Source: Paludibacterium purpuratum (GTDB lineage: Bacteria; Pseudomonadota; Gammaproteobacteria; Burkholderiales; Chromobacteriaceae). Taken from it: 64,000 nt of DNA. How positions within the stretch are numbered: position 1 is the first letter of the stretch; the number at the start of each line of letters is the position of its first letter. The translations under genes were made by a program, and so were the position numbers. The notes beneath the pieces are model-generated. The model searched no databases and was not told where the DNA came from. It saw nothing but the letters and a program-made list of their open reading frames with translations. Positions 48,565 to 58,490 of this stretch are shown piece by piece. The stretch covers positions 1 to 64,000 of the forward strand of contig NZ_SNZP01000002.1 in NCBI RefSeq assembly GCF_004363805.1, written 5' to 3'.

Positions 48565-51012
48565 TCAGATGAATAGCGAGGTTCCCGATTCGCCGGCCTC
48601 GCCCAGGAAGGTCGCCACGCCGCCGAGCGTGACGCCGTCGATCAGTTCTTCCTGGCGGATGCCCATCACATCCATCGACATCTGACAGGCGATCAACTGC
48701 GCGCCGCCCTGCACCAGATCCTGCAGCAGTTTGGCCGGCAGATCGACACGCTTGTCGCGCATGACCTTGCGGATCAGCCGGGCGCCGAGCCCGGCGAAGT
48801 TCATGCTGGAGATCGTGTTCAAGCGTTCGGCACCGCGCGGCATCATGGCACCGAAGGCGCGATCCATGAACGACTTGGTCACGACAGGCGGGTGGGCCCG
48901 GCGCAATACGTTCAACCCCCAGAAAGTGAAGAACACGCTGACTGGCTTGCCCATGGCCAACGCGCCATTGGCGATGATCAGGCTCGCCATGACACGATCG
49001 AGTTCGCCGCTGAACACCACCAACGTGGTCTTGTCGCGCACGGCAACACCGCCGCTCGCCGGCGCGGCCAATGCGCCGCCTTTCTGGATCAGCGCCGTCA
49101 CCAAACCTTGCGCGGCGTCGACCGACAACACGGCATTGCCGGTCTTGGCGGCCCATGCGCGGATATCGCGGCCGAAGGCCGGGTCGGAGGCCGTGACAGA
49201 CAGCAGTCCCCCAGGCGGCAAGCTACTCACTGCCTGATAGGTCTTCATCACCGGGCCGGGGCACTGTAGGCCGACCGCATCCAGGGTTTGCACCGTCTGA
49301 TCGCCGCCACGGCCGATCCGCGGCACGTCGTGCGGCTCGACGGTTGGCTCGGCGGGCGCACAGACGGGTTGCGTCGCCAGCGCATAGGTCTTGTAGCCAC
49401 CGGAAAGATTGCGAACTTGAGCGAACCCGTGTTGTTTGAGGATGCGATACGCCAGATAACCACGCAGCCCGACCTGGCAGAACACCACGACCGGGCGGGC
49501 GCGATCCAGCTCGCTCAGACGAGCACGCAACGTATCGACATCGATATGGCGCGCACCGGCGATGGTGCCGAGTCGGTACTCCTCGGCGGTGCGTACATCG
49601 ACGAGTTGGACTTCATCGCGCGGCAAGTCGTACAGCGTCTGCCAATCGATCGCCTCGTGCGTGCCGTCCAGAACGTTGCCGGCCACATAGCCCGCGACGT
49701 TCACCGGATCCTTGGCCGAACCGAATGGCGGCGCATAGGCCAGTTCCAACTCGGCCAGTTCGCCGACGGCGAGTCCGGCGCGCATGGCCGTGGCAATCAC
49801 GTCGATACGCTTGTCGACGCCGTCGCTGCCCACCGCCTGCGCCCCGAGGATCTTACCGTCAGGGGCATACAGCAGCTTCAGTACCAGCGGCATCGCGCCG
49901 GGATAGTAGCCGGCATGCGAGGCGCCATGGGTGATGGTGGCGTGATACGGCACGCCGGCCAACTTGAGTTGTTTTTCGTTGAGCCCGGTGGATGCCGCCG
50001 CCAGATCGAAGACTTTAACGATGGCCGTGCCCTGGCTGCCGCGATAGCGCCGGGTATTGCCCAAGACCATATTGTCGGCCGCCAGTCGACCCTGGCGGTT
50101 GGCCGGACCGGCCAGCGCAATCAATGCCGGTTTGCCACTGATGGCATGCACGACCTCGATGGCATCGCCCACCGCATAGATGGCCGGGTCGGATGTTTGC
50201 AGAAAAGCGTCGACCTTGATGCCGCCGCTTGCGCCCAAAGTCAGGCCGGCGGCACGCGCCAGCGCGGCCTCGGGCCGCACGCCGATCGCCAGCACCACCA
50301 ACTCGGCGGCCAAACGCCGGCCGCTTCTTAGATGAACCACGCGCAGGTCGCCCTCCTGCTCGATGCGCTCGATCGGATCCGACAGGAACAAGCCCACCTG
50401 TCTATCGCGCAGATGTGCCTGCACCACCGCGGCCATTTCCGGATCGAGCGGTGCCAGCACCTGATCGCCCGCCTCGACCAGCATGGTCGACACCCCCCGC
50501 TCCACCAGGTTTTCCGCCACTTCGACACCGATGAAGCCACCGCCGACCACCACGGCGCGGCGCGGCTGTTCTCCCTGAAGGAAGGCCATGATGCGATCGA
50601 GGTCGGGCAAGCTGCGCAGGGTAAATACGCCGCGCCCGTCCAGGCCCGGCAGGGGCGGCCGAATCGGTTCGGCCCCCGGCGCCAGCAGCAGCTTGTCGAA
50701 ACTTTCGTCGTATTCATTGCCGGAAGCTAGATCGCGCAGGCGCACCGTCTTATGCGCACGATCGATGGCCAGCGCCTCGGTGCGGCTTTTCACCTCGATG
50801 GCGTAACGGCGGACGAATGCCTCTTCCGAGGTCACCAACAGCCGCTCGCGCTCGGCGATGGCACCGGACAAGTGATAGGGTAAGCCGCAGTTGGCAAAGC
50901 TGATGTAAGGCCCGCGTTCGACCAGGACGATCGTTGCGGACTCGTCATTGCGGCGCAGGCGGGCGGCGGCGGTCGCGCCTCCGGCGACACCCCCGACGAT
51001 CAAGTACTTCAT
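48565..51012 (-). CDS. CoA-disulfide reductase-rhodanese-TusA-DsrE fusion
   Basis: The 815-residue protein joins four modules. Residues ~1-445 are an FAD/NAD pyridine-nucleotide-disulfide reductase of the CoADR type with single redox Cys42 ([10 protein letters not shown]). Residues ~455-548 are a rhodanese with Cys512 ([11 protein letters not shown]), ~570-645 a TusA-like sulfur carrier with Cys584 ([13 protein letters not shown]), and ~660-815 a DsrE/F-like domain with Cys776 ([12 protein letters not shown]). Together they suggest per- or polysulfide reduction with sulfur passed along the chain. A palindrome lies upstream. The fusion of all four parts keeps the relay in one polypeptide. Confidence 0.92.
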   Translation of the reverse strand: MKYLIVGGVAGGATAAARLRRNDESATIVLVERGPYISFANCGLPYHLSGAIAERERLLVTSEEAFVRRYAIEVKSRTEALAIDRAHKTVRLRDLASGNEYDESFDKLLLAPGAEPIRPPLPGLDGRGVFTLRSLPDLDRIMAFLQGEQPRRAVVVGGGFIGVEVAENLVERGVSTMLVEAGDQVLAPLDPEMAAVVQAHLRDRQVGLFLSDPIERIEQEGDLRVVHLRSGRRLAAELVVLAIGVRPEAALARAAGLTLGASGGIKVDAFLQTSDPAIYAVGDAIEVVHAISGKPALIALAGPANRQGRLAADNMVLGNTRRYRGSQGTAIVKVFDLAAASTGLNEKQLKLAGVPYHATITHGASHAGYYPGAMPLVLKLLYAPDGKILGAQAVGSDGVDKRIDVIATAMRAGLAVGELAELELAYAPPFGSAKDPVNVAGYVAGNVLDGTHEAIDWQTLYDLPRDEVQLVDVRTAEEYRLGTIAGARHIDVDTLRARLSELDRARPVVVFCQVGLRGYLAYRILKQHGFAQVRNLSGGYKTYALATQPVCAPAEPTVEPHDVPRIGRGGDQTVQTLDAVGLQCPGPVMKTYQAVSSLPPGGLLSVTASDPAFGRDIRAWAAKTGNAVLSVDAAQGLVTALIQKGGALAAPASGGVAVRDKTTLVVFSGELDRVMASLIIANGALAMGKPVSVFFTFWGLNVLRRAHPPVVTKSFMDRAFGAMMPRGAERLNTISSMNFAGLGARLIRKVMRDKRVDLPAKLLQDLVQGGAQLIACQMSMDVMGIRQEELIDGVTLGGVATFLGEAGESGTSLFI

Positions 51013-51058
51013 GACGATACCCCTATAATTCAACCAATTAGCAATACTACTATTTAAC

Positions 51059-51068
51059 TAACTAGTTA
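51059..51068. promoter_or_regulatory. Palindrome upstream of the sulfur-relay gene
   Basis: TAACTAGTTA, in a very AT-rich tract (51025-51080), lies 47 bases before the start of the CoADR fusion gene. It could be a redox- or sulfide-sensing repressor site; no such regulator gene is adjacent. Confidence 0.4.
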
Positions 51069-51167
51069 TATAAAAGTCAAGCGTCGCCACCCGTATCGAA
51101 CTTGCCCCCAACGCCGACAAGGACTAGATTTCGTACAACCGACATCCGCCGAGCACAGGTAGCCACC

Positions 51168-51434
51168 ATGAGTTCATCCGATTTCAACCCCGCCGATCCT
51201 TTCGCCATGTTTCGCCAAATGTGGCAAAACGCCACGCCGGCAGCGGCGCAGCCTTTTATGCCGCCGATGACGGAAGAGGACATCGAGCGCCGCATCAACG
51301 AGCTTAAGGTCGTGGAAACCTGGCTGACCATGAACCTGGGCATGCTATCGATGCAGATCAAGGGGCTGGAAATGCAGAAGGTGGCACTCGCCGCTCTCAA
51401 ACCGATGCCGCCGAAAAAGAAGCCGGAAGCGTAA
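51168..51434 (+). CDS. PhaM-like polyhydroxyalkanoate granule-associated protein
   Basis: The 88-residue protein has the PhaM pattern: FNPADPFAMFRQMWQNA, then EEDIERRINELKVVETWLTM and NLGMLSMQIKGLEMQKVAL, ending Lys-rich (PKKKPEA). PhaM proteins bind PHA synthase and the nucleoid and help share PHA granules between daughter cells. The ATG at 51168 with an upstream AGGTAG fits the family N-terminus. No pha synthase gene is nearby. Confidence 0.78.
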   Translation: MSSSDFNPADPFAMFRQMWQNATPAAAQPFMPPMTEEDIERRINELKVVETWLTMNLGMLSMQIKGLEMQKVALAALKPMPPKKKPEA

Positions 51435-52020
51435 ACGTGCAACGGGGCCACGCCCCCGCCTGGCCGCTAGCCCCCCATCGTCCCCCCCGATAAACCGAAA
51501 AGTTACCGCCACGACAGGTTAAGACCGCATCGCTCTCATTGCGCGCATCTGCAAAACTGAATGTCCTCGCAAAACTTCGCAAGGCGTCGTTATTTGCTAA
51601 TGCACCATGGAGACGACCATGCACACAACGAAGCAAAAACTCATGCTGGCAGGCATGATCTTTACCACCTATACGACCGTCACGTTTTGGGATGCGCCAA
51701 GCGAAAGCCATCCGGCTCGCGCGCCCCAAATAGGGACAACGAACTCAAGTACCGCGGTAATATCGGCGTGGCCGTCTTGCGCGGATCGCAGTGGACCGGC
51801 GGGTTACCCGGCCAGTATCAGGCAGCAGGCCGCACAACGCATGCATATCGAGCTGCCGTCATGCGACGAAGTAAAAGTCGCAGCCTCCCGCCACAAGCAG
51901 CTTGCCACGGCGCGAAGCCGCACACGGCGCAGCTGTCCGGCTTGAATCCCCCCGAATGGCTGGAGCACAGGGGCGCAAGTCCGGTAGAATAGCGCCTTTG
52001 TTTCCACGCCAGATTTCGGA
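51435..52020. other. Mostly non-coding stretch upstream of the VirK-like gene
   Basis: About 586 bases. A possible frame starts at 51619 (GGAG upstream, MHTTKQKLMLAGMIFTTYTT) and runs to 51945, but its C-terminal half is Ser/Arg/Ala-rich and unlike a folded protein, so I do not call a gene. No terminator is obvious. Confidence 0.35.
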
Positions 52021-52926
52021 ATGCCCCAGACCGCCGCCTCACTGCTTCGCCAACTCGCCACCGGCCGCTTTTCGCGCCGCGACGGCCTCGACGAGTTCAA
52101 ACACCGCTTCAAGCTCGGCTTTCGCAGCCTGCTGACGCTGCCCGCCATGCTGCAATGGCTGGATGCCTTCGTCGGCAACCCCGCATTGCTCGAGCATCTA
52201 CGACTCAACCCGCGCTTGGCGATGAAACTGCATCGCCCCTATTTGACGCGCAGGCTCGGCACGCGAGGCAAGCTCGCGATGCTGCTCGGCCACTACCAGC
52301 TAGAAAGCGAGCTGTTTCCGCCTGAAACGCTGGTGGCGCTGTTGCATAACGAGCGCTGCCCGCTGGCCACGGTCACAGGGAAGGACACGCGCGACTATCC
52401 GCTGGTGTTGACTCACGAGCACGAATTCGACAAGGAAGGCGAGCTATCGCTGCAGCTCATGGATCCGGCCGGTTTCGCGCTGGTGACCCTAACGCTGACC
52501 CTGTGCCGTATGGATGGACGCGCCACGCTGATCATCGGCGGCCTGCAGGGCCCGCGCCGAGACGAGGCTACCGCGGAACACATCCGCGCGGTCACCAAGG
52601 CATTCCACGGCCTGTTCCCCAAGCGGGTGGCCATGGAAGCTTTGACCGTGCTGGCCGCCCGCCTCGGGATCGAAACCGTGCTGGCGGTCGGCAAGGCGCA
52701 GCATATTTACAACTCCTGGCGCTACCGTAAGCGCTTCGAAGCCGACTACGATAGTTTCTGGCAGGCGCTGGAGGCCGAACCCGCAGGCACCGACTATTTC
52801 CGCATCCCGCTGCCGCTGGTGCGCAAGAGCATGGAAGACATCGCCAGCAAGAAACGCGCCGAATATCAACGGCGCTACGCCCTGCTGGATGACCTGGCGA
52901 CCCAGCTCGCCACGAACATCAAATAA
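52021..52926 (+). CDS. VirK/YbjX family (DUF535) protein
   Basis: The 301-residue protein matches the DUF535 pattern: LRLNPRLAMKLHRPYLTR, LLGHYQLESELFPPE, a KEGELSLQLMD strand, IGGLQGPRRDEATAEHIR, and near the end ADYDSFWQALEAEP and ASKKRAEYQRRY. VirK of Agrobacterium/Shigella and YbjX are linked to resistance to cationic peptides or to outer-membrane stress, but the biochemical activity is unknown. It lies 11 bases before dnaE. Confidence 0.85.
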   Translation: MPQTAASLLRQLATGRFSRRDGLDEFKHRFKLGFRSLLTLPAMLQWLDAFVGNPALLEHLRLNPRLAMKLHRPYLTRRLGTRGKLAMLLGHYQLESELFPPETLVALLHNERCPLATVTGKDTRDYPLVLTHEHEFDKEGELSLQLMDPAGFALVTLTLTLCRMDGRATLIIGGLQGPRRDEATAEHIRAVTKAFHGLFPKRVAMEALTVLAARLGIETVLAVGKAQHIYNSWRYRKRFEADYDSFWQALEAEPAGTDYFRIPLPLVRKSMEDIASKKRAEYQRRYALLDDLATQLATNIK

Positions 52927-52937
52927 GCAAAGAGCGC

Positions 52938-55900
52938 ATGAACGCACCCCGATTCATTCATCTTCGACTCCATTCGGAGTTTTCGATCACCGACGGCATC
53001 GTGCGCCTGGACGATGCCGTCAAGCGCGCCAGCCAAGACAACATGCCTGCGCTGGGCATGTCGGATCTGATGAACATCTTCGGCATGGTCAAGTTTTACA
53101 AGACCTGCCGCAACAAGGGCCTGAAACCCGTCGTGTCGTGCGACGTTTGGCTGGAAAACCCAGAGGATCAGGACAAGCCCTACCGCATGATGCTGACGGC
53201 CAAGAACCGCGCCGGCTATGGCCGTTTGTGCGAACTCTTGACCGAGTCGTTCACCCATAACCAGCATCGTGGCCGCGCCGAGATCAGCCGCGAGCAGTTG
53301 GAGAGCGGCGACAACAGCGGCCTGCTGTGCCTGTCCGGCGCGCACCTGGGCGATGTCGGCCAGGCGCTGGGCATGGGCCAGCGCGAAGAAGCATTGCGCC
53401 GCGCGCGTCACTGGGCGGAGATGTTCCCCGGCGCGTTCTACCTGGAACTGCAACGCCTGGACAATCCGCAGGTGGAGGCGGTGCTGCAGCAAACGCTGTG
53501 GCTGGCCGGCGAAACCGGCCTGCCGGTGGTCGCCACGCACCCGATCCAATTCATGGATCCGGACGACTTCAAGGCGCACGAAGCGCGCGTCTGCATCGCC
53601 GAAGGCTACACGCTGTCCGACAAGCGCCGTCCGCGCCACTTCAGCGAATGCCAGTATTTCCTCAGCACGGAACAAATGATCGAGCGCTTCAAGGATATTC
53701 CCGAAGCGCTGGAAAACACGGTGGAAATCGCCAAACGTTGCAACCTGACGGTGCAACTGGGCAAGAACTACCTGCCGAATTTCCCGACGCCGCCGGGCAT
53801 GACGCTCGACGACTATCTGTTGGCGCGCACGCGCGAAGGGCTGGAGCAACGCCTGGCCGGCCTGTATCCGGATGCGGCGGAGCGCGAAGCGCAACGGCCG
53901 CGTTATGAAGACCGGCTGCGCTTCGAGATCGACACCATCGTACAGATGGGCTTCCCGGGCTACTTCCTGATCGTGGCGGACTTTATCAACTGGGCCAAGC
54001 ACAACGGTTGCCCGGTGGGACCGGGCCGGGGTTCTGGCGCGGGCTCGTTGGTGGCTTACGCGCTCGGGATTACCGACCTCGATCCGCTGGCCTACGCACT
54101 GCTGTTCGAGCGCTTCCTCAACCCGGAACGGGTGTCGATGCCCGACTTCGACGTCGACTTCTGCCAAGACAACCGCTATCGCGTCATCGATTATGTCCGC
54201 CAGGCTTACGGCGCCGAAGCGGTCAGCCAGATCGCCACCTTCGGCACCATGGCCGCCAAGGCGGTGGTGCGCGACGTCGGCCGCGTGCTCGACCTGCCCT
54301 ACACCTTCTGCGACCAGGTCTCCAAACTGATTCCGGCCGCACCGGGCAAGCAGTACAGCTTGGACGACGCCGTGGAGATGGAGCCGGTACTGCGCGAGCG
54401 GCTGGAAAACGAAGAAGAACTCTCCGAACTGTGGGTGTTGGCCAAGAAGCTGGAAGGCCTGACTCGCAACATCGGCATGCACGCCGGCGGCGTGCTCATC
54501 GCGCCGGGTCGACTGACCGACTTCTGCCCGCTGTTCCAGGCCAGCGGCGAAGATGCTGTGCCGGTGTCGATGCTCGACAAGGACGACGTCGAGCAGATCG
54601 GCTTGGTGAAGTTCGACTTCCTGGGTCTGCGCAACCTGACCATCATCGAATTGGCGGTGCGCTACATCAAGGATCTCGACCCCAGCTTCGACACCGACCT
54701 CAACCAATTGGAATTCACCGACCAGGACGCGTATCGCGTGCTGCAAAAGGCCAACACCACGGCCGTGTTCCAGCTGGAATCGGACGGCATGAAACGCCTG
54801 CTGGAAAAGCTCAAGCCCGACCGTTTCGAAGATATCATCGCCGTGCTGGCGCTCTACCGGCCGGGCCCGCTGGGCTCGGGCATGGTGGACGACTTTATTT
54901 TGCGTAAGGCGGGCAAGCAGGAAGTCGACTACTTCCACCCCGATCTGACCGCCTGCCTGGAGCCGACCTACGGCGTGATCGTCTACCAGGAACAGGTGAT
55001 GCAGATCTCGCAGATCATCGGGGGCTACACGCTGGGCGGCGCCGATATGCTACGCCGGGCAATGGGCAAGAAAAAAGCCGAAGAGATGGACAAGCATCGC
55101 GGCATCTTCACCGAGGGGGCGCAGAAAAAGGGCTACCCGGAGGAGTTGGCGCGCCATCTGTTCGACCTGATGGCCAAGTTCGCCGAGTACGGCTTCAACA
55201 AGTCGCACACCGCCGCCTACGCCGTGGTCGCCTACCAGACCGCCTGGCTCAAGGCGCACCACAGCGCGGCCTTCATGGCCGCCACCATGTCGTCCGAATT
55301 GGACAACACCGACCAGCTCAAGGTGTTCTACGACGACTCGCTGGCCAACGGTCTGAAATTCCTGCCCCCGGACGTCAACGAGTCGTTCTACCGCTTCGTG
55401 CCGGTGGATCGCAAACACATCCGCTATGCGCTCGGCGCCATCAAAGGCAGCGGCGAATCGGCGGTCGAGCACATCATCGCGGTACGCCAGGCATCCGGCC
55501 CGTTCACCGACTTGTTCGACTTCTGCCGCCGTACCGACAAGAAACTGGTCAATAAGCGCGTCACCGAGGCGCTGATCCGCGGCGGCGCCTTCGACGCCAT
55601 CGACGACAACCGCGCGCGGCTATTGGCCAACGTCGGCATGTGCATGGAGTCGGCCGAACAAGAAGCGGCACACGCCAATCAGGGCGGGCTGTTCGACATG
55701 TTCGGCGACGATGTGGCGCCCCCCCTGGAAATGACCATGGTGCGCCCATGGGACCAGACCACCCGGCTGGCGGAAGAAAAAACCGCCATCGGCTACTATC
55801 TGTCCGGCCACCCGTTCGCCGCCTATGAGCGCGAAGTACGCGGCTTCATCAAGACCGCGCTGTCGCGCATCTCGCCGCGCAAGGAACCGCAGCTCTTGGC

Positions 55901-56384
55901 CGGCTTCGTCACCGGCATCCGCACCAAGGTCGGCAATCGCGGCAAAATGGCCTTCATCCAGCTCGACGATATGAGTGCCAAGCTGGAAGTCAGCGTGTTC
56001 TCGGAAACCTTCGACGCCAACCGCACGCGACTGCGCGAGGATCAGGTACTGGTGATCGAGGGCAAGGTCAGCAACGACGATTTTTCCGGCGGCCTGCGCA
56101 TCACCGCCGATAAGATCTACGAGTTGGGCGAGGCGCGCAGTCTGTACGCGCGCAGCCTGCAGGTTTGCATGGATCAGAGCAACGCCGACACGGCCAAGTT
56201 CGCCGGCATCTTGACGCCCTATCGCAGCGAGGAAGCTGGCTGCCCGGTGCGCGTGCTCTACGCCAACGGCAAGGCGCGCGGCGAATTGATGCTACCCAAG
56301 CAGTGGGGGGTTCGCCTGGACGACGGACTGATCGGCAGCCTGAAGGAATGGCTGGGCGAGAAGGCGGTGAAAATCATCTGGTAA
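52938..56384 (+). CDS. dnaE: DNA polymerase III alpha subunit
   Basis: The 1148-residue protein is full length (E. coli 1160). It has the PHP domain at the start (FIHLRLHSEFSITDGIVRLD), the catalytic palm with GPGRGSGAGSLVAYALGITD and the acidic motif PDFDVDFCQDNR (Asp403 and Asp405), the FGTMAAKAVVRDVGRVLDLP fingers region, the helix-hairpin region and a C-terminal OB fold (FVTGIRTKVGNRGKMAFIQL). It is the main replicative polymerase subunit. A perfect 24-bp inverted repeat follows the stop. Confidence 0.98.
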   Translation: MNAPRFIHLRLHSEFSITDGIVRLDDAVKRASQDNMPALGMSDLMNIFGMVKFYKTCRNKGLKPVVSCDVWLENPEDQDKPYRMMLTAKNRAGYGRLCELLTESFTHNQHRGRAEISREQLESGDNSGLLCLSGAHLGDVGQALGMGQREEALRRARHWAEMFPGAFYLELQRLDNPQVEAVLQQTLWLAGETGLPVVATHPIQFMDPDDFKAHEARVCIAEGYTLSDKRRPRHFSECQYFLSTEQMIERFKDIPEALENTVEIAKRCNLTVQLGKNYLPNFPTPPGMTLDDYLLARTREGLEQRLAGLYPDAAEREAQRPRYEDRLRFEIDTIVQMGFPGYFLIVADFINWAKHNGCPVGPGRGSGAGSLVAYALGITDLDPLAYALLFERFLNPERVSMPDFDVDFCQDNRYRVIDYVRQAYGAEAVSQIATFGTMAAKAVVRDVGRVLDLPYTFCDQVSKLIPAAPGKQYSLDDAVEMEPVLRERLENEEELSELWVLAKKLEGLTRNIGMHAGGVLIAPGRLTDFCPLFQASGEDAVPVSMLDKDDVEQIGLVKFDFLGLRNLTIIELAVRYIKDLDPSFDTDLNQLEFTDQDAYRVLQKANTTAVFQLESDGMKRLLEKLKPDRFEDIIAVLALYRPGPLGSGMVDDFILRKAGKQEVDYFHPDLTACLEPTYGVIVYQEQVMQISQIIGGYTLGGADMLRRAMGKKKAEEMDKHRGIFTEGAQKKGYPEELARHLFDLMAKFAEYGFNKSHTAAYAVVAYQTAWLKAHHSAAFMAATMSSELDNTDQLKVFYDDSLANGLKFLPPDVNESFYRFVPVDRKHIRYALGAIKGSGESAVEHIIAVRQASGPFTDLFDFCRRTDKKLVNKRVTEALIRGGAFDAIDDNRARLLANVGMCMESAEQEAAHANQGGLFDMFGDDVAPPLEMTMVRPWDQTTRLAEEKTAIGYYLSGHPFAAYEREVRGFIKTALSRISPRKEPQLLAGFVTGIRTKVGNRGKMAFIQLDDMSAKLEVSVFSETFDANRTRLREDQVLVIEGKVSNDDFSGGLRITADKIYELGEARSLYARSLQVCMDQSNADTAKFAGILTPYRSEEAGCPVRVLYANGKARGELMLPKQWGVRLDDGLIGSLKEWLGEKAVKIIW

Positions 56385-56387
56385 ACC

Positions 56388-56450
56388 ATTCGCGGCTGAA
56401 GCCGTTCCTACAACCATAGAATGGCCGTAGGAACGGCTTCAGCCGCGAAT
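56388..56450. repeat. REP-like perfect inverted repeat after dnaE
   Basis: A 24-base arm at 56388-56411 (ATTCGCGGCTGAAGCCGTTC then CTAC) pairs exactly with 56427-56450 across a 15-base spacer. It resembles REP elements of the 'GGAGCGGCTTCAGCCGCGA' type common in Pseudomonas. It separates convergent dnaE and the GGDEF gene and can act as a terminator for both. A related GCGGCTAAAGCCGC half occurs at 18401-18414. Confidence 0.85.
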
Positions 56451-56460
56451 ATCCTATCTT

Positions 56461-57513
56461 TCAGCCCGGCGCGCTGGAATAAACCACCGCCTGGGCGCGG
56501 CCGCGCTCCTTGGCCATGTAAAGCGCCTGATCGGCGGCTTCGAGCCAGGCCACTTCGTCGAAAACCTCCTTGGCGGTGCCCACCCCCACCAAGCCAACGC
56601 TGGCGGATAATTGCACCTTGCTCTCGCCGACGATCACCGGCCCGCCGACCACCTGCACCAGCTTGTTGCCGACGTCTTGCAACACCGACGGACTGGAGCC
56701 CGGCAGCGCCACCAAGAACTCCTCCCCCCCCCAGCGACCGATGATGTCCCCGCCGCGCAAGGTGCGCTGGATACGGTGCGCAGCCTCTTTCAACACCTCG
56801 TCGCCGACCAGATGACCGAACTCGTCGTTGATTGCCTTGAAGTGGTCCAGATCGACCAGCGCCAACGAAAACCCGCGGTTCTCATGGATGCAGCGGGCGT
56901 AGGCATGGTTGGCCATATCGATAATGCCGCGGCGGTTGAACACATTGGTCAGCGCATCGGTCATGGCTTCGCGCCCGGCAGTGCTTGCGAACACCAGCGC
57001 CTTCTCGTGCGAGAAGCTCAGATAGCGCAATGCAATCGTGGCCTCGAGCAAGTAAGTCAGATCCTCCAGCCACAGCGCCTCTTCATCGGACAAGATTCGA
57101 GGTTGGGTGTCGGCGATGCACAATGCGCCGATGACGTGGCCCTCCGCATTGTGAATCGGCTGCGCCGCATAAAAGCGAATGCCCGGCGCGCCAAGCACCG
57201 ACGGCAACGCCGTGAAACGTTCGTCCTGGCTCGCATCCTCGCAGACAATGCGCTGCTTGCCTTTGACCACGTGCTGGCACAACGACTGTTCGCAAGGAAT
57301 CGCCATCGGCGCCATGCCCAGCGGCGACATCAGATACTGGGTCTGGCCGTCCAGCACCGAGACATAGGTGATCGACACGTTGAACAGTTTTTGCGCCAGA
57401 CGGGTCACGCGCAAGTACTCATGCTCCGCCGGCGCCCCCAACGTCAGCATACGGCGCAGCGACTCCAGCCGAGCCTGCGCCTCGGAGACTGCGCGCAATT
57501 TAGTGTGCAGCAT
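56461..57513 (-). CDS. GAF-GGDEF diguanylate cyclase
   Basis: The 350-residue protein has a GAF domain at ~25-165 (QKLFNVSITYVSVLDGQTQY, IGALCIADTQPR) and a GGDEF domain at ~180-345 with the active GGEEF motif at 262-266 and an inhibitory RxxD site (RGGD, 253-256) five residues before it. It makes cyclic di-GMP from GTP under GAF control, with product feedback likely. GAGGT lies ahead of the ATG. No membrane segment is present. Confidence 0.95.
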   Translation of the reverse strand: MLHTKLRAVSEAQARLESLRRMLTLGAPAEHEYLRVTRLAQKLFNVSITYVSVLDGQTQYLMSPLGMAPMAIPCEQSLCQHVVKGKQRIVCEDASQDERFTALPSVLGAPGIRFYAAQPIHNAEGHVIGALCIADTQPRILSDEEALWLEDLTYLLEATIALRYLSFSHEKALVFASTAGREAMTDALTNVFNRRGIIDMANHAYARCIHENRGFSLALVDLDHFKAINDEFGHLVGDEVLKEAAHRIQRTLRGGDIIGRWGGEEFLVALPGSSPSVLQDVGNKLVQVVGGPVIVGESKVQLSASVGLVGVGTAKEVFDEVAWLEAADQALYMAKERGRAQAVVYSSAPG

Positions 57514-57542
57514 GATTTACCTCGCTTATTTAGCCCCTGTAT

Positions 57543-58382
57543 TCAGCTTATACCATTGGCAAGATCCGCCAAACCGTGGCTCGCCAAAAGCGGCGTGAGC
57601 AGCGTCATGGCGCGTGCCAGATCGACCTGTTTCCGCTCGGAGAGCGCCAACTGCCAAACATCCAGCGGCACGCCCGGCACCTCAGGCAGCCACCGAGCCA
57701 GCACCTCGTTGTCATGGGCCTCGCCCAGTGCCACCTGCAACGGCTTGAGCGCCCGGGCTCGCGCCGCATGTTCGGCCGACAGCACATCCTCCAGCGCGCC
57801 GACCCAAAAGCGGTAATGCTTGATGGCCAGGCGCAGATTGTGCCAATCCTTGATGCGATGGCGCGCGAGCGCGGTGCGCATGCGCGTGCCGAGCGCCACC
57901 GCCAACCGGTCGGCATGGTGTCCCGCCCGCTTGATCAATTTTTTGGGCGATGCCTGCCGCTCGATTTGCTCGATGGCCGCCTGCATGGCGGCAAGCGCCT
58001 GTGGCAGACCGAGCCGATCCATCTCGCCCCCCAATAACGGATAGCTTTGCCGCAGCGCGCGCGCCAGTGCCGTCGAGGGGCGACGCCGATTGCGCGGCCA
58101 GCCGCACTCCAATTGCCGAATCAAGCCGATGCCGACCTGGTGGTCGCGCACTGGCGAAGTGGCGCGATAACATTGATCGAACACGGGCGACCACTGGTCA
58201 AAATCGGGATCTTTACGCACGAAGTGCCGCAGAATGCGGCAGATGCGCAAGGACAGGCGCAGATCATAGACGGCATCGGCGGCGAGACTCGCGCGATCTA
58301 GCAACGACCGCGCCTGCAAGGCCTGACTTTGCACCTGCTGAAAATGCGGCAGCAGCACCGAGGCATTTCGCGCGTCTTTCAT
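57543..58382 (-). CDS. CHAD-domain protein
   Basis: The 279-residue, fully helical protein matches the CHAD pattern: an early VYDLRLSLRICRILRHFVRK (the His-rich 'vHdlRv..Rr.R..l..f' repeat) and a second half repeat WHNLRLAIKHYRFWVGALED. CHAD proteins bind polyphosphate. It ends 29 bases before the GGDEF gene start in the same direction, so the two may be transcribed together. Confidence 0.85.
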   Translation of the reverse strand: MKDARNASVLLPHFQQVQSQALQARSLLDRASLAADAVYDLRLSLRICRILRHFVRKDPDFDQWSPVFDQCYRATSPVRDHQVGIGLIRQLECGWPRNRRRPSTALARALRQSYPLLGGEMDRLGLPQALAAMQAAIEQIERQASPKKLIKRAGHHADRLAVALGTRMRTALARHRIKDWHNLRLAIKHYRFWVGALEDVLSAEHAARARALKPLQVALGEAHDNEVLARWLPEVPGVPLDVWQLALSERKQVDLARAMTLLTPLLASHGLADLANGIS

Positions 58383-58490
58383 GACATGCCGATGAGAGTT
58401 GATTGAGTGTCAGCTTGCCCCTGCCCGCTCAGGATGGCAAGTCTCTCGATCGAGCACTGTCAGCGCCGGACAGGGCCGGCGCCCGGGGAA

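Noticed and set aside
51619-51945. Possible small exported gene
   Set aside because: A ribosome-like GGAG is present, but the second half is low in complexity and there is no homologue I recognise.
52875-54938. 687-codon minus-strand frame opposite dnaE
   Set aside because: High-GC antisense frame, His/Val/Gln-rich; dnaE is certain.
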